Source: a virus. From it: 34,896 bases of DNA. Under the pieces are notes generated by a model that searched no databases, was not told the DNA's origin, and worked only from the letters and a program-made list of their open reading frames with translations. Numbering within the stretch: the first letter of the stretch is position 1; every line of letters starts with the position of its first letter. Positions 21,676-29,193 of this stretch are shown one piece after another. A program made the translations under genes and the position numbers. Location: positions 1-34,896 of IMG/VR virus record IMGVR_UViG_3300046028_010857; one strand, written 5' to 3'.

Positions 21676-21754
21676 CCCACGCCTTGCGGCCCCTTGCGTT
21701 CAAGCCTCAAGTAACCATAACATAGCTTGGTAGCCAAGCAGCCCAGGGCGTGGG
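21676..21754 (+). other. Structured RNA element 5' of the tRNA
   Basis: CCCACGCC (21676-21683) pairs perfectly with GGCGTGGG (21747-21754), closing a 79-nt domain. Inside it GCTTGG-TAG-CCAAGC (21725-21739) is a perfect 6-bp hairpin. It starts 5 bases after the upstream stop and ends 7 bases before the tRNA. It could be a tRNA-processing leader, an mRNA 3' protector or an independent RNA. It is not a tRNA itself. Confidence 0.55.
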
Positions 21755-21761
21755 ATAATAT

Positions 21762-21834
21762 CGCGGGATGGCGCAGATGGTAGCGCGACGGGCTCATAAT
21801 CCGTAGGTCGGGGGTTCGAGTCCCTCTCCCGCAA
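21762..21834 (+). tRNA. tRNA-Met (CAU), initiator-like
   Basis: A complete 73-nt cloverleaf. Acceptor CGCGGGA pairs with TCCCGCA except for the first pair, which is C1:A72, the unpaired end that marks bacterial initiator tRNA. D-stem GCGC/GCGC; anticodon stem ACGGG/TCCGT with loop CTCATAA and anticodon CAT at 21795-21797; T-arm GGGGG-TTCGAGT-CCCTC; discriminator A. The anticodon stem has G29:C41 and G30:C40 but G31:U39 in place of the third G:C. C11:G24 is elongator-like. CCA is not encoded. It is in the sense direction of the late genes, between the lysis gene and the endolysin. An Ile (k2C) tRNA with the same anticodon is less likely because of C1:A72. Confidence 0.9.
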
Positions 21835-21862
21835 CATAACCCCAAAACGAGAGCGCAGAGGC

Positions 21863-21888
21863 GGAGGGTGGCAAACGTGCCACCCTCC
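21863..21888 (+). other. Strong hairpin after the tRNA
   Basis: GGAGGGTGGCA (21863-21873) pairs perfectly with TGCCACCCTCC (21878-21888) around an AACG loop. There is no T-run after it. It could be a processing site that frees the tRNA 3' end or a partial attenuator before the endolysin. Its sequence overlaps an in-frame GTG, which is why the upstream start of the endolysin was rejected. Confidence 0.6.
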
Positions 21889-21897
21889 AATTCAAAA

Positions 21898-21933
21898 CCA
21901 GTAACCAATAACGCATCAACCAATAACCAAACA
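21898..21933 (+). repeat. Degenerate heptamer array in the endolysin leader
   Basis: CCAGTAA, CCAATAA, an 8-base CGCATCAA unit, CCAATAA and CCAAACA follow each other up to the ATG at 21937. This is the same roughly 7-base rhythm as at 18527, 31131 and 32661, but less exact. Confidence 0.45.
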
Positions 21934-21936
21934 CCA

Positions 21937-23070
21937 ATGGCACAGTTTACCCCAGCATACGAAATAGGCAAGGCCAACGAAGGCGGGTATGTAAACGACC
22001 CCAAGGATAGCGGTGGCGAAACCTACAAAGGTATTGCCCGCAAGTTCCACGGCGATTGGCCATGTTGGGCGGCTATCGATGCCGCTGGTGAGATGCACGG
22101 TAAAGGCACTAGGGCCTTTGTTGGAGCTTTGGAAATAGATAGCCATGTGCAGAATATGGTTATCGCATTCTACCGCGCCAAGTTTTGGAAACCACTGATG
22201 GGCGACCAGTTGCCAAGCCAAGCCATTGCCAATGAGTTGTACGACACCGCCATTAACCAGGGCGTGGGCCAAGCGGTAAAGTTCCTTCAGCAAAGCCTTA
22301 ACCTATTGAACGATGGTGGCGCGCTGTATGCCGATATTGAAGTGGATGGCCAAATGGGACCAGGCACCTTGCGCGCCCTTAATACCTATTTTGGCACTCG
22401 CCCAACCCAACGGGTTGATGCAAAAGAGAAAGTGCTATTGAAAGCCCTTAACGGCTTTCAGTTCCAGCGATATGTAACGGTTACTCCTGGTGAGGACCAC
22501 AAAAACGAACGCTTTTTTTACGGGTGGCTCAATACCCGTATAGCAATGATGCTGGTTTTAGTTGGATTTACGGCTGCTTTCGGTGGGTGTCGGTCTTTAA
22601 AAGACTCATCTACCGAGGCAACCGTAACCAATGCCGCCACTACCGATAGTGTCATGTATCGCGAAAAGTTGGTGCCGTATTTGGTTGAAGTACCGGGAGA
22701 AGTGGTATTTACCGAATTGGATAATCCATGTGATAGCCTGGGCAATTTAAAGCCTCTTGAAACGGCCGTTAAAGGTAAGCGCAATGCCACTGTTACCGTA
22801 ACCACCAAAAACAATAAGTTGCGAGTAAGCGGCGGTTGTGATGTTTACCGCGATAGTGTGCTGGTGCTCAATACCCAATTAGAGCGCTACCGAAACAACG
22901 CTACTAGTACCGTCCGTACCAAAGAAACCATTAAGCAAGTAAAGTATACGCCCAAATGGCTGCGCTTCCAGTGGCTATTGCTATATGCGGCGGCCATTTA
23001 TATGGCAGGCCACTTTAGGTTGGTTACCAAAGCTTTCAGATTAATCGTAAAACTTTCAACAGGAATATAA
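21937..23070 (+). CDS. GH108-type endolysin fused to a spanin-like lipoprotein
   Basis: A 377-residue protein. Residues 1-200 are a GH108 lysozyme with the catalytic-glutamate motif NEGGYVNDPKDSGGETYKGI and a peptidoglycan-binding part ending FFYGWLNTRI, where such enzymes normally stop. The frame continues with MMLVLVGFTAAFGGC (lipobox-like, Cys218), a 115-residue periplasmic stretch and a C-terminal membrane helix (FQWLLLYAAAIYMAGHF, 344-360). Lipobox plus C-terminal helix is the layout of a unimolecular spanin that joins inner and outer membranes. The internal ATG at 22546 could start the spanin separately. ATG 21937 was chosen because earlier codons run through the hairpin. Confidence 0.82.
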   Translation: MAQFTPAYEIGKANEGGYVNDPKDSGGETYKGIARKFHGDWPCWAAIDAAGEMHGKGTRAFVGALEIDSHVQNMVIAFYRAKFWKPLMGDQLPSQAIANELYDTAINQGVGQAVKFLQQSLNLLNDGGALYADIEVDGQMGPGTLRALNTYFGTRPTQRVDAKEKVLLKALNGFQFQRYVTVTPGEDHKNERFFYGWLNTRIAMMLVLVGFTAAFGGCRSLKDSSTEATVTNAATTDSVMYREKLVPYLVEVPGEVVFTELDNPCDSLGNLKPLETAVKGKRNATVTVTTKNNKLRVSGGCDVYRDSVLVLNTQLERYRNNATSTVRTKETIKQVKYTPKWLRFQWLLLYAAAIYMAGHFRLVTKAFRLIVKLSTGI

Positions 23071-23504
23071 TGGAAAAATCACAGCTATTGCAGGCGGCCA
23101 AAGGCATTTTTGATGCAAACCCGGAAGCCAATAAAATTATTATGACATCCGATGGCCAAGGTTTTTTGCCAAGCCACGAGAATGATGCCAAAGCACATGC
23201 GCGCCGCAATGGCTTGAATGTGGAGACGATTGAGAAGAGTGAGGTAGAAGACCTAATTAAACAGCATAAGGCTGCTGTAGATGCTGATTTGAAAGCCATG
23301 AAGGCCGAAGCCGACAAAGCTGCGGCCGAAGCCAAGAAAGCCGAAGAGGACAAAGTGAAAGCCGAAAAGGCTGCCGCTGCCGAAGCCAAGAAAGCTGAAG
23401 AGGACAAAGCAAAAGCCGAAAAGGCTGCCGCTGCCGAAGCCAAGAAAGCTGAAGAGGATAAAGTAAAGGCCGAAGAAGCCGCCGCTGCCGCTACTGAAGG
23501 CTAA
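23070..23504 (+). CDS. Repeat-rich Ala/Lys/Glu protein
   Basis: A 144-residue protein. The N-terminal 55 residues form a small globular domain (GIFDANPEANKIIMTSDGQGFLPSHENDAKAHARRNG) of a kind found in Bacteroidota phages. From residue 60 it becomes a long charged helix with three 18-residue repeats (AEAKKAEEDK(V/A)KAEKAAA). Role unknown; the N-terminal domain plus helical tail before the sheath suggests a minor head or tail assembly protein. Its ATG overlaps the endolysin stop as TAATG. Confidence 0.6.
   Translation: MEKSQLLQAAKGIFDANPEANKIIMTSDGQGFLPSHENDAKAHARRNGLNVETIEKSEVEDLIKQHKAAVDADLKAMKAEADKAAAEAKKAEEDKVKAEKAAAAEAKKAEEDKAKAEKAAAAEAKKAEEDKVKAEEAAAAATEG
23325..23486 (+). repeat. Three 54-bp in-frame repeats
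   Basis: Three 54-bp units (23325-23378, 23379-23432, 23433-23486) encode an 18-residue helical repeat. Units differ at few bases, so they expanded recently or are kept alike by recombination. Being multiples of three, changes in number keep the frame. Confidence 0.85.
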
Positions 23505-23556
23505 TAAGCAGACTGGCAAGTAACAACCCATTTACCAACAATTTCAATAAAAGATA

Positions 23557-24906
23557 ATGGCCAATCAACCAGGTATCAATTTCAATGTGGCCAATGGCCA
23601 GCTCGGCACGCCGTTGGATGGTGAAGACCACATCAGTGGTTTTATCACTTACAAAAACGAGTTGCCAGCGTTTGCTACCCTTACCGCTTGGGTTACCTCT
23701 ACTGTTTATGCTTTGGGCGTTATTCGCAAAATAAACGGCCGTGTATATGAGTGTATTGAGGCGCACACCAGTGGCACATTTGCTACTGATTTGGCTGCTG
23801 CCAAGTGGATAGAGTTGACTGATTTGAGTTACCGTTGCAAGGCCATTTTCTCTCTCGCCGAAGCCGAAACGGCTGGCATTATAGAGGGCGATGCCAATTG
23901 GGGTGTATTGTGGTACCACTTATACGAGTGTTTCCGCATTAACCCAAAAGCCGAGGTTAACGTGTATATCGCACCCGTTCCGGCATCTACTTACGACTTT
24001 GCCGAAATTACCGCCTTGCGCGCCTTTACTGGTGGCCGTGTGCGCCAAGTGGCTATTTATGCCCCGGCGCTTACTTATGCCAAGGCACAAGTAGGCACTA
24101 TACAGGCCTTGTGCAACACTGCCCGCACCGACAAACAACCATTAAGCGTGCTATACGCTGCCAACTTTGCCGCCGTTACCGATTGGAGCGCTGCCGAAGG
24201 TGCTGGCGGTGCGGATAGTTTGGCATTGCTCACTAGCGATGCTCCGAGTGTGAGTGTAGTTATTGGGCAAGATGGTGCTGCGCGCGGCGCGGCATTGTAT
24301 ACCGCACTTGGTTATTCTATTACTTGCATTGGTGCCCTATTGGGTGCGGTAAGCCGTGCCAAGGTTAACTATAGCATTGCTTGGGTGTCGCAATTTCAAT
24401 TGAGCGATGGTACTGAATTGAATGTTCCGGCTTTGGCCAATGGTCAGTTATGGCGCACATTTAGTGTTGGTTTCTTGGATGCCCTACACACCAAGCGGTT
24501 TATCTTCATTAAGAAGTTTACTGGCAATGCCGGTACTTATTTTAACGACGACCACACTGCCACCGCGCTCACCAATGATTATGCTTATATCAGTCGCACC
24601 CGTGCCATTGATAAGGCCATCCGCAGCTTGTATGCGCGCCTGTTGCCCGAAGTAAACGCCCCTGTGCTGGTAAACGCCACTACCGGACGTTTGAGCCGCG
24701 AGTATATTGAATACTTGAAAGGCCTTGGCGACAAAGCCCTGGGCGACATGGTTGGTGCTGGTGAGCTAAGTGGTGGGCAAACAGTTATAAACCCCACCCA
24801 AAACGTCAACTCCACTAGTTTAATAGTGGTAGGTGCCGAGCTGGTGCCCATAGGTGTGAGCCGCACTATTACCGTAAATATTGGTTTCAAAACTCAATTA
24901 AGCTAA
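23557..24906 (+). CDS. Contractile tail sheath protein with embedded carbohydrate-binding-like module
   Basis: A 449-residue sheath protein (DUF2586, Mu gpL type): PGINFNV N-terminal strand, a large sheath core and the C-terminal subunit-swap strand (ISRTITVNIGFKTQL). This proves a contractile tail. Residues about 44-87 are an insert, AWVTSTVYALGVIRKINGRVYECIEAHTSG......AAKWIEL, which has the pattern of chitin/carbohydrate-binding modules (CBM5/12: W...tvY..G..v...g..Yec...HtS...W). It would sit on the sheath surface and might hold host glycans. Leader AACCCATTTACC precedes ATG. Confidence 0.85.
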   Translation: MANQPGINFNVANGQLGTPLDGEDHISGFITYKNELPAFATLTAWVTSTVYALGVIRKINGRVYECIEAHTSGTFATDLAAAKWIELTDLSYRCKAIFSLAEAETAGIIEGDANWGVLWYHLYECFRINPKAEVNVYIAPVPASTYDFAEITALRAFTGGRVRQVAIYAPALTYAKAQVGTIQALCNTARTDKQPLSVLYAANFAAVTDWSAAEGAGGADSLALLTSDAPSVSVVIGQDGAARGAALYTALGYSITCIGALLGAVSRAKVNYSIAWVSQFQLSDGTELNVPALANGQLWRTFSVGFLDALHTKRFIFIKKFTGNAGTYFNDDHTATALTNDYAYISRTRAIDKAIRSLYARLLPEVNAPVLVNATTGRLSREYIEYLKGLGDKALGDMVGAGELSGGQTVINPTQNVNSTSLIVVGAELVPIGVSRTITVNIGFKTQLS

Positions 24907-24907
24907 C

Positions 24908-25330
24908 ATGAATTACCCATTAATTAACGGCGTTGGCTACTCTTGGGCCAGTATTAAGGTAACGGTATTGGGTCGTATGGTTATTGGCATTCGTGCTATT
25001 GACTATAAAGATAGCCAAGCTATAGAGGGCACATACGGTGCGGGCAACCAGGCTATTGAGGTGGGTTTTGGCAACATTACCAACGAGGGCAATATTACCC
25101 TATTGGGTTACGAGCTTGATGCCTTAGAGCTTTTGGCTCCCAATGGCCGCATCCAAGAGATACCACCTTTCGATATTATCGTGAGCTGGAATGCCGGTAC
25201 ATCGGTTAAGGTGCACCGATTGGAGAATTGCATTTTTAAAGATAACGGTCGCAGCAACTCGCAAGGTGACACTATGAGCGAGTTTCAAGTGCCGCTATTT
25301 ATCGGTCAAATCAAATTCAACGTAAACTAA
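24908..25330 (+). CDS. Tail tube protein
   Basis: A 140-residue protein directly after the sheath, as gpM follows gpL in Mu. It is beta-rich with NPLINGVGYSWASIKV-type start, a GIRAIDYKDSQAIEGTYGAGNQAIEVGFG block and an ITNEGNITLLGYELDAL block, then a C-terminal strand IGQIKFNVN. It polymerises into the inner tube of the tail. One base separates it from the sheath stop and one from the chaperone. Confidence 0.85.
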   Translation: MNYPLINGVGYSWASIKVTVLGRMVIGIRAIDYKDSQAIEGTYGAGNQAIEVGFGNITNEGNITLLGYELDALELLAPNGRIQEIPPFDIIVSWNAGTSVKVHRLENCIFKDNGRSNSQGDTMSEFQVPLFIGQIKFNVN

Positions 25331-25331
25331 T

Positions 25332-25715
25332 ATGGAGCCGACAAATCCAACCAAAGCGGCCAAAACAAACCCGTCCAACCTTGAAGAGCTTGAGGCGCGT
25401 CGGTTGCAACTGGAAAAAGAGCGCGGCAAACCAGTATACCTGGTTGCCGCGCCCACCAGTAAACCAAAGAGCATTGACGAGTATGTGAAGTGGTTGCCGC
25501 TGTTTTTCCGTCGCCCAAGCCGCGACGAGCTGCAAAGCTACTTGGCGCTACAGAGTGCGCAGCGCATGTTTGATGCCACCGAGCTAATGATTAACAGTTG
25601 TGTGATTGAGGGCGACACGCAAGCCATATTGGACGATGACGATTTATTCTTTGCCATCCATACCGGTTTTCGTGGCATGATTGAGATGCGCCAAGGGGTG
25701 CTAAAAAAAAGTTAA
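25332..25715 (+). CDS. Tail assembly chaperone, short form (gp41-type)
   Basis: A 127-residue protein, between tube and tape measure. It has a charged N-terminus (NLEELEARRLQLEKERG), a SIDEYVKWLPLFFRRPSRDELQSYLALQSAQ middle and ends just after an eight-A run in LKKS. The place and shape match the short form of tail assembly chaperones, which bind the tape measure. A -1 shift at the A run makes the long form described in the separate frameshift entry. Confidence 0.8.
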   Translation: MEPTNPTKAAKTNPSNLEELEARRLQLEKERGKPVYLVAAPTSKPKSIDEYVKWLPLFFRRPSRDELQSYLALQSAQRMFDATELMINSCVIEGDTQAILDDDDLFFAIHTGFRGMIEMRQGVLKKS

Positions 25716-25903
25716 GTGAGGCGCGCCCGATAAGTGAGCGCAAAGACTATGACGAGATACGCAAAATGGATGCCATTATTATGGGTGCATTCGGTCTTTC
25801 GCCACAAACCGTAAGCGAGCTTGAAGACGACCAATGGATTGATACCTTCCATAAGGCCGCATGGTTCTTAAAAATCACAAATCCGTTCCCAGCTAAAAAA
25901 TGA
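25332..25903 (+). CDS. Tail assembly chaperone long form by -1 frameshift (gp42-type)
   Basis: At 25703-25710 an A8 run contains the slippery A-AAA-AAA heptamer in the zero frame. A -1 slip there enters a frame that stays open from about 25709 to the TGA at 25901-25903, giving about 190 residues in total. The extension KKKLSEARPISERKDYDEIRKMDAIIMGAFG......FLKITNPFPAKK has no other start that fits until ATG 25766. The extension's end overlaps the tape measure ATG (ATGA). Tail chaperone frameshifts are conserved in tailed phages. The palindrome GGCGCGCC lies 8 bases after the slip site and may help as a stimulator. Confidence 0.75.
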
Positions 25904-27516
25904 GCGCAGTATACACCATAAAGCTAGAAGACCTCGCCAGTGGCGGCCTCATACAAGTGGCCGACCATGCCGACGAAGTGCAAAGCCGATTGGATAACGC
26001 CACCGGAGCGGTGGGGCGCATGAACAAACAAATGGGTGGCACGCCCGGTTATATCAAAGCCATTGGCGGTGCTGTTGCCGGATATCTTACCTTCCAGGGT
26101 ATTACGCAGCTAGTTAGCGGCGTTTTTACCGTTGGTGCCGAGTTTGAACGATTGGAGGCGGTTCTTACCAATATGATGGGGCCAGAGGCGGCCAAAAAAG
26201 CCTTTGCCGATATCAAAGAGTTTGCCGCCACTACGCCATTTGAGGTGCAAGGCCTTACCGATAGTTTTGTGCGCTTGAGCAACCAAGGTTTTGTGCCCAC
26301 TATGGCCGAAATGGAAAAGCTCGGCGACCTTGCCAGTGCTGTGGGTAAACCCTTCGACCAGTTGAGTGAAGCGATATTGGATGCCATGACCGGCGAAAAC
26401 GAACGGTTAAAAGAGTTTGGTATTAAAGCCAAAGTTAATGGCGACCAAACGGCGTTTACCTTTAAAGGGGTAACCACCACCGTAAATAATACCAGTGAAG
26501 GTATCAAGGACTATATATTGAGCCTTGGCGACCTGCAAGGCGTGCAAGGTGCCATGAACGCCATTATGGGCACAACTGGTGGTAGGTTAAGTAATTTAAA
26601 AGACGGTATTACTAATCTTGCCAACGAGATTTTCCAGAGTTCAAACCCTGCATTTGATAGCATGATAAGTGTTGCGCAGGGTTTAGTCGCGGGCATTGGC
26701 GATGTTATAGGTTTTATGCGAGAGCACACGACCTTGGTTAAGGTTCTTGCTGGTGCTGTTTCGGCTGCGGCTTTGGGTTACGGCATATTTACTGTGGCTT
26801 CCTATGTAGCTAGTGGAGGTATGGTGATACTTGCAAAGTCAGTCTGGGCTAGTACTTATGCTTTTTTGGCTTCGCCGTTGGGTTGGGTAACGGTGGGTTT
26901 GGCTGCGGTAACTGGCGGTGTTCTGTATTTATGGGAAACATTTGAGGGTTTCCGCGGCTTTTTATATGGCCTTTGGGACAGTATCAAAATCATTTTTGGT
27001 GGCATAACCGACATTTTTACCGAGTTCTTTGGTGGTGCATACGACCTTATTGTGGGCCTTGTGTCTTTCGATAGTGACTTGGTGGCCGCTGGTATCGAAA
27101 AAATTGGCGGTGCGCTGGTAAAAGCAAACCCAGTTGGGTTTGTGGCCACTTATGGAGAAGATATTGCCGATGGCTTCAGTAATGGCTACGATAAGGGTGT
27201 GCAAAGCTTTAAAGCTGACCAAGCTGGCGGTTTGGGTGCATTTCCAATTGTAAACCCAAGCGACCCTGCCGGTATGCCCAATAAGCCGGGTGGCGCGCCA
27301 AGTGCACCAGGCGCAACTAATCTTAAGGCTGGTATTGCCGCTGTAGAAGCCGATGCCAAACAGGTGCGCAATCTTACCATCAATATTGAAAACCTTATTT
27401 CGGGTGGTGTAAATATCAGCACCACCAAAATAGACCAAGCCTATGGCAAGGTAAAAGAAGAGGTATTGAATACGCTATTGGGTGCCGTAAACGATGTAAA
27501 CTTAGCTGCGCCATGA
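25900..27516 (+). CDS. Tape measure protein
   Basis: A 538-residue protein. The N-terminal part matches the phage tape measure core: VFTVGAEFERLEAVLTNMMGPEAAKKAFADIKEFAATTPFEVQGLTDSFVRL..., with the AATTPFEV and RLKEFGIK motifs, residues 75-185. Hydrophobic segments lie near 290-345 (LAGAVSAAALGYGIFTVASYVASG; LGWVTVGLAAVTGGVLYLW). A Gly/Pro-rich linker (residues 440-470) precedes the C-terminus. At about 1.5 angstrom per residue the tail would be roughly 80 nm, short for a contractile phage (rule of thumb). It acts as the tail ruler and passes through the tail at DNA injection. Overlaps the frameshift extension by ATGA. Confidence 0.9.
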   Translation: MSAVYTIKLEDLASGGLIQVADHADEVQSRLDNATGAVGRMNKQMGGTPGYIKAIGGAVAGYLTFQGITQLVSGVFTVGAEFERLEAVLTNMMGPEAAKKAFADIKEFAATTPFEVQGLTDSFVRLSNQGFVPTMAEMEKLGDLASAVGKPFDQLSEAILDAMTGENERLKEFGIKAKVNGDQTAFTFKGVTTTVNNTSEGIKDYILSLGDLQGVQGAMNAIMGTTGGRLSNLKDGITNLANEIFQSSNPAFDSMISVAQGLVAGIGDVIGFMREHTTLVKVLAGAVSAAALGYGIFTVASYVASGGMVILAKSVWASTYAFLASPLGWVTVGLAAVTGGVLYLWETFEGFRGFLYGLWDSIKIIFGGITDIFTEFFGGAYDLIVGLVSFDSDLVAAGIEKIGGALVKANPVGFVATYGEDIADGFSNGYDKGVQSFKADQAGGLGAFPIVNPSDPAGMPNKPGGAPSAPGATNLKAGIAAVEADAKQVRNLTINIENLISGGVNISTTKIDQAYGKVKEEVLNTLLGAVNDVNLAAP

Positions 27517-28235
27517 TAACGCCGTATAAGTTTTTATTGGATGCCAATGGCTTTTACAATGTAAATGCCCCTGATTATACTGCCCAGGCCGATGGTGCTG
27601 AAAGTGATAGTTTTTTGGAACGCAACTTACCTGTTAGCCGCATTGGCACACCGGTGTTTTGTTGGCTCGAAATTGAAGCCGGGCAATATACCGATAGTGA
27701 TGGCAATACGGTGCAATACGATGGGTTTACCCGCGCCGATGGCACGCAGATAAACGTGGTGCTGTTTAATGTGAGCCAAACAAAGAACATCGTTGAGACC
27801 ACCATACAGGGCCGTAACGGCACCGTAAAGGAATATGTAAGTGATGGCGATTACCAAGTGAGTATTTACGGGGTGTTTGTGGCAAAAACCACTAACAGTT
27901 ACCCCGAAAAGGAAATGCAAAAGCTTGTTGCGATAACAAAGAGTAATAGGGCCATAAAGGTTAACAGTTGGTATTTGCGCCAGTTCGGCATTTACAACTT
28001 GGTAATTAAAGAGCCAAATTTTGCCCAAAATGCGGCACAGTTCAATAGCCAACCGTGGCAACTCACTTGCGTAAGCGACCAACCCGTTGAGTTGCTGCGC
28101 GAAGAGGACACCGTGAAAAACGGCACCAGTGGCGAGATAAGTATTGCCGAAACCAAAACACTCGGTGCGATTAACAGCGTGGCCGATGCAGATACAAAAG
28201 ACACAGGCGTGCAAATAATTGCCGCCAACAACTAA
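27513..28235 (+). CDS. DUF6046-like tail/baseplate protein
   Basis: A 240-residue protein. LPVSRIGTPVFCWLEIEAG, IVETTIQGRNGTVKEYVSDGDYQVSIYGVF and YPEKEMQKLVAITKSN match the DUF6046 pattern found in phages and prophages of Bacteroidota, between the tape measure and the hub. It may take the place of the DNA-circulation/hub-adaptor protein (Mu gpN). The last 30 residues are polar. Overlaps the tape measure by 4 bases. Confidence 0.75.
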   Translation: MITPYKFLLDANGFYNVNAPDYTAQADGAESDSFLERNLPVSRIGTPVFCWLEIEAGQYTDSDGNTVQYDGFTRADGTQINVVLFNVSQTKNIVETTIQGRNGTVKEYVSDGDYQVSIYGVFVAKTTNSYPEKEMQKLVAITKSNRAIKVNSWYLRQFGIYNLVIKEPNFAQNAAQFNSQPWQLTCVSDQPVELLREEDTVKNGTSGEISIAETKTLGAINSVADADTKDTGVQIIAANN

Positions 28236-28236
28236 T

Positions 28237-29193
28237 ATGCTGGTAGTAGGGACTTACATAAACATCGGCGGCTTCAAGTTTCCGTATGTGGTGGAAACCG
28301 AGACCGAAAGCTCTTGGGAAAACCTCACCGATAAATGCCAATTGCGCATACCGCGTAAAATACGGTGGGGCAATATAAGTTGGTTTGATGGTGAGCGGTT
28401 GTTTCGCCAAGGTGATAAAGTAACTGTGCAACATGGTTACGATGGTTCTTTGAAAACGGTGTTTACGGGCTACTTGAGCCGCATAAAGCCCGGTAGTATT
28501 ATTGGGTTCACTTGCGAGGACGAGATGTATAAGCTTAAAGGTGCGCCCATAACGGCCAGCTACAAAAGCATATCGCTTCGCCAATTGCTTACCAATCATT
28601 TGCCGGTTGGTGTTCAGTTTCAGTGTCCCGATGTAGAGCTGGGGCAGTTTCGTATAACCAAGGCGAGTTTGGCGCAAGTGCTCGAAGAGCTTAAGAAAAC
28701 TTACGGCCTGCACAGTTGGTTTAGGGACGGCAAATTGTATAGTGGTTTGGCTTATTGGCCCGAGCTGCGCTCCACCCACACCTTTACCCTTGGTTTGGAT
28801 ATTATTGACCATGATAGCCTTGAGTATTGGAGAAAGGACGAAATCAAGATAAAGGTAACCGGCATAAGCATGTTACCCAACAACACCAAAATTGAGGTTC
28901 AAGATGGCGATGCTGATGGCGAACAACGCACCTTGCACTACTACAACCTTACCGAAAGCGAACTAAAGGCGCGTGTGGCCGAGGAGTTGGATAGGTTGCG
29001 AGTGGATGGGTTTACAGGAAGTTTTACCGTGTTTGGCACACCGCTGGTAAGGCACGGCGACATTATAGACCTCAAAGACCCAAGAGGTTTTAAAGGTAAT
29101 TCGCCAGGTCAATATTTTGTAAAGAGGGTAACATATACCGGTGGTGTTAATGGCCTTCGGCAAACGATAGAATTGGACGGGCAAGCAAGATGA
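28237..29193 (+). CDS. Baseplate hub protein (gpP/gp27-like)
   Basis: A 318-residue hub protein. GDKVTVQHGYDGSLKTVFTGYLSRIKPGSIIGFTCEDEMYKLKG shows the phage late-control D/gp27 fold order, followed by SLAQVLEELKKTYGLHSWFRDGKLYSG and a C-terminal PLVRHGDIIDLKDPRG....YFVKRVTYTGGVNGLRQTIELDG. It forms the trimeric hub under the tube and holds the spike. ATG 28237, one base after the upstream stop, is preferred over the TTG at 28219. Confidence 0.85.
   Translation: MLVVGTYINIGGFKFPYVVETETESSWENLTDKCQLRIPRKIRWGNISWFDGERLFRQGDKVTVQHGYDGSLKTVFTGYLSRIKPGSIIGFTCEDEMYKLKGAPITASYKSISLRQLLTNHLPVGVQFQCPDVELGQFRITKASLAQVLEELKKTYGLHSWFRDGKLYSGLAYWPELRSTHTFTLGLDIIDHDSLEYWRKDEIKIKVTGISMLPNNTKIEVQDGDADGEQRTLHYYNLTESELKARVAEELDRLRVDGFTGSFTVFGTPLVRHGDIIDLKDPRGFKGNSPGQYFVKRVTYTGGVNGLRQTIELDGQAR

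Noticed and set aside
21868-21936. Upstream GTG start for the endolysin giving 23 more residues.
   Set aside because: These codons cover the 11-bp hairpin and the heptamer-like leader, and the ATG at 21937 gives the normal GH108 N-terminus.
27627-28812. Long minus-strand frames opposite the DUF6046-like and hub genes.
   Set aside because: They are antisense shadows in a region where all genes run right.
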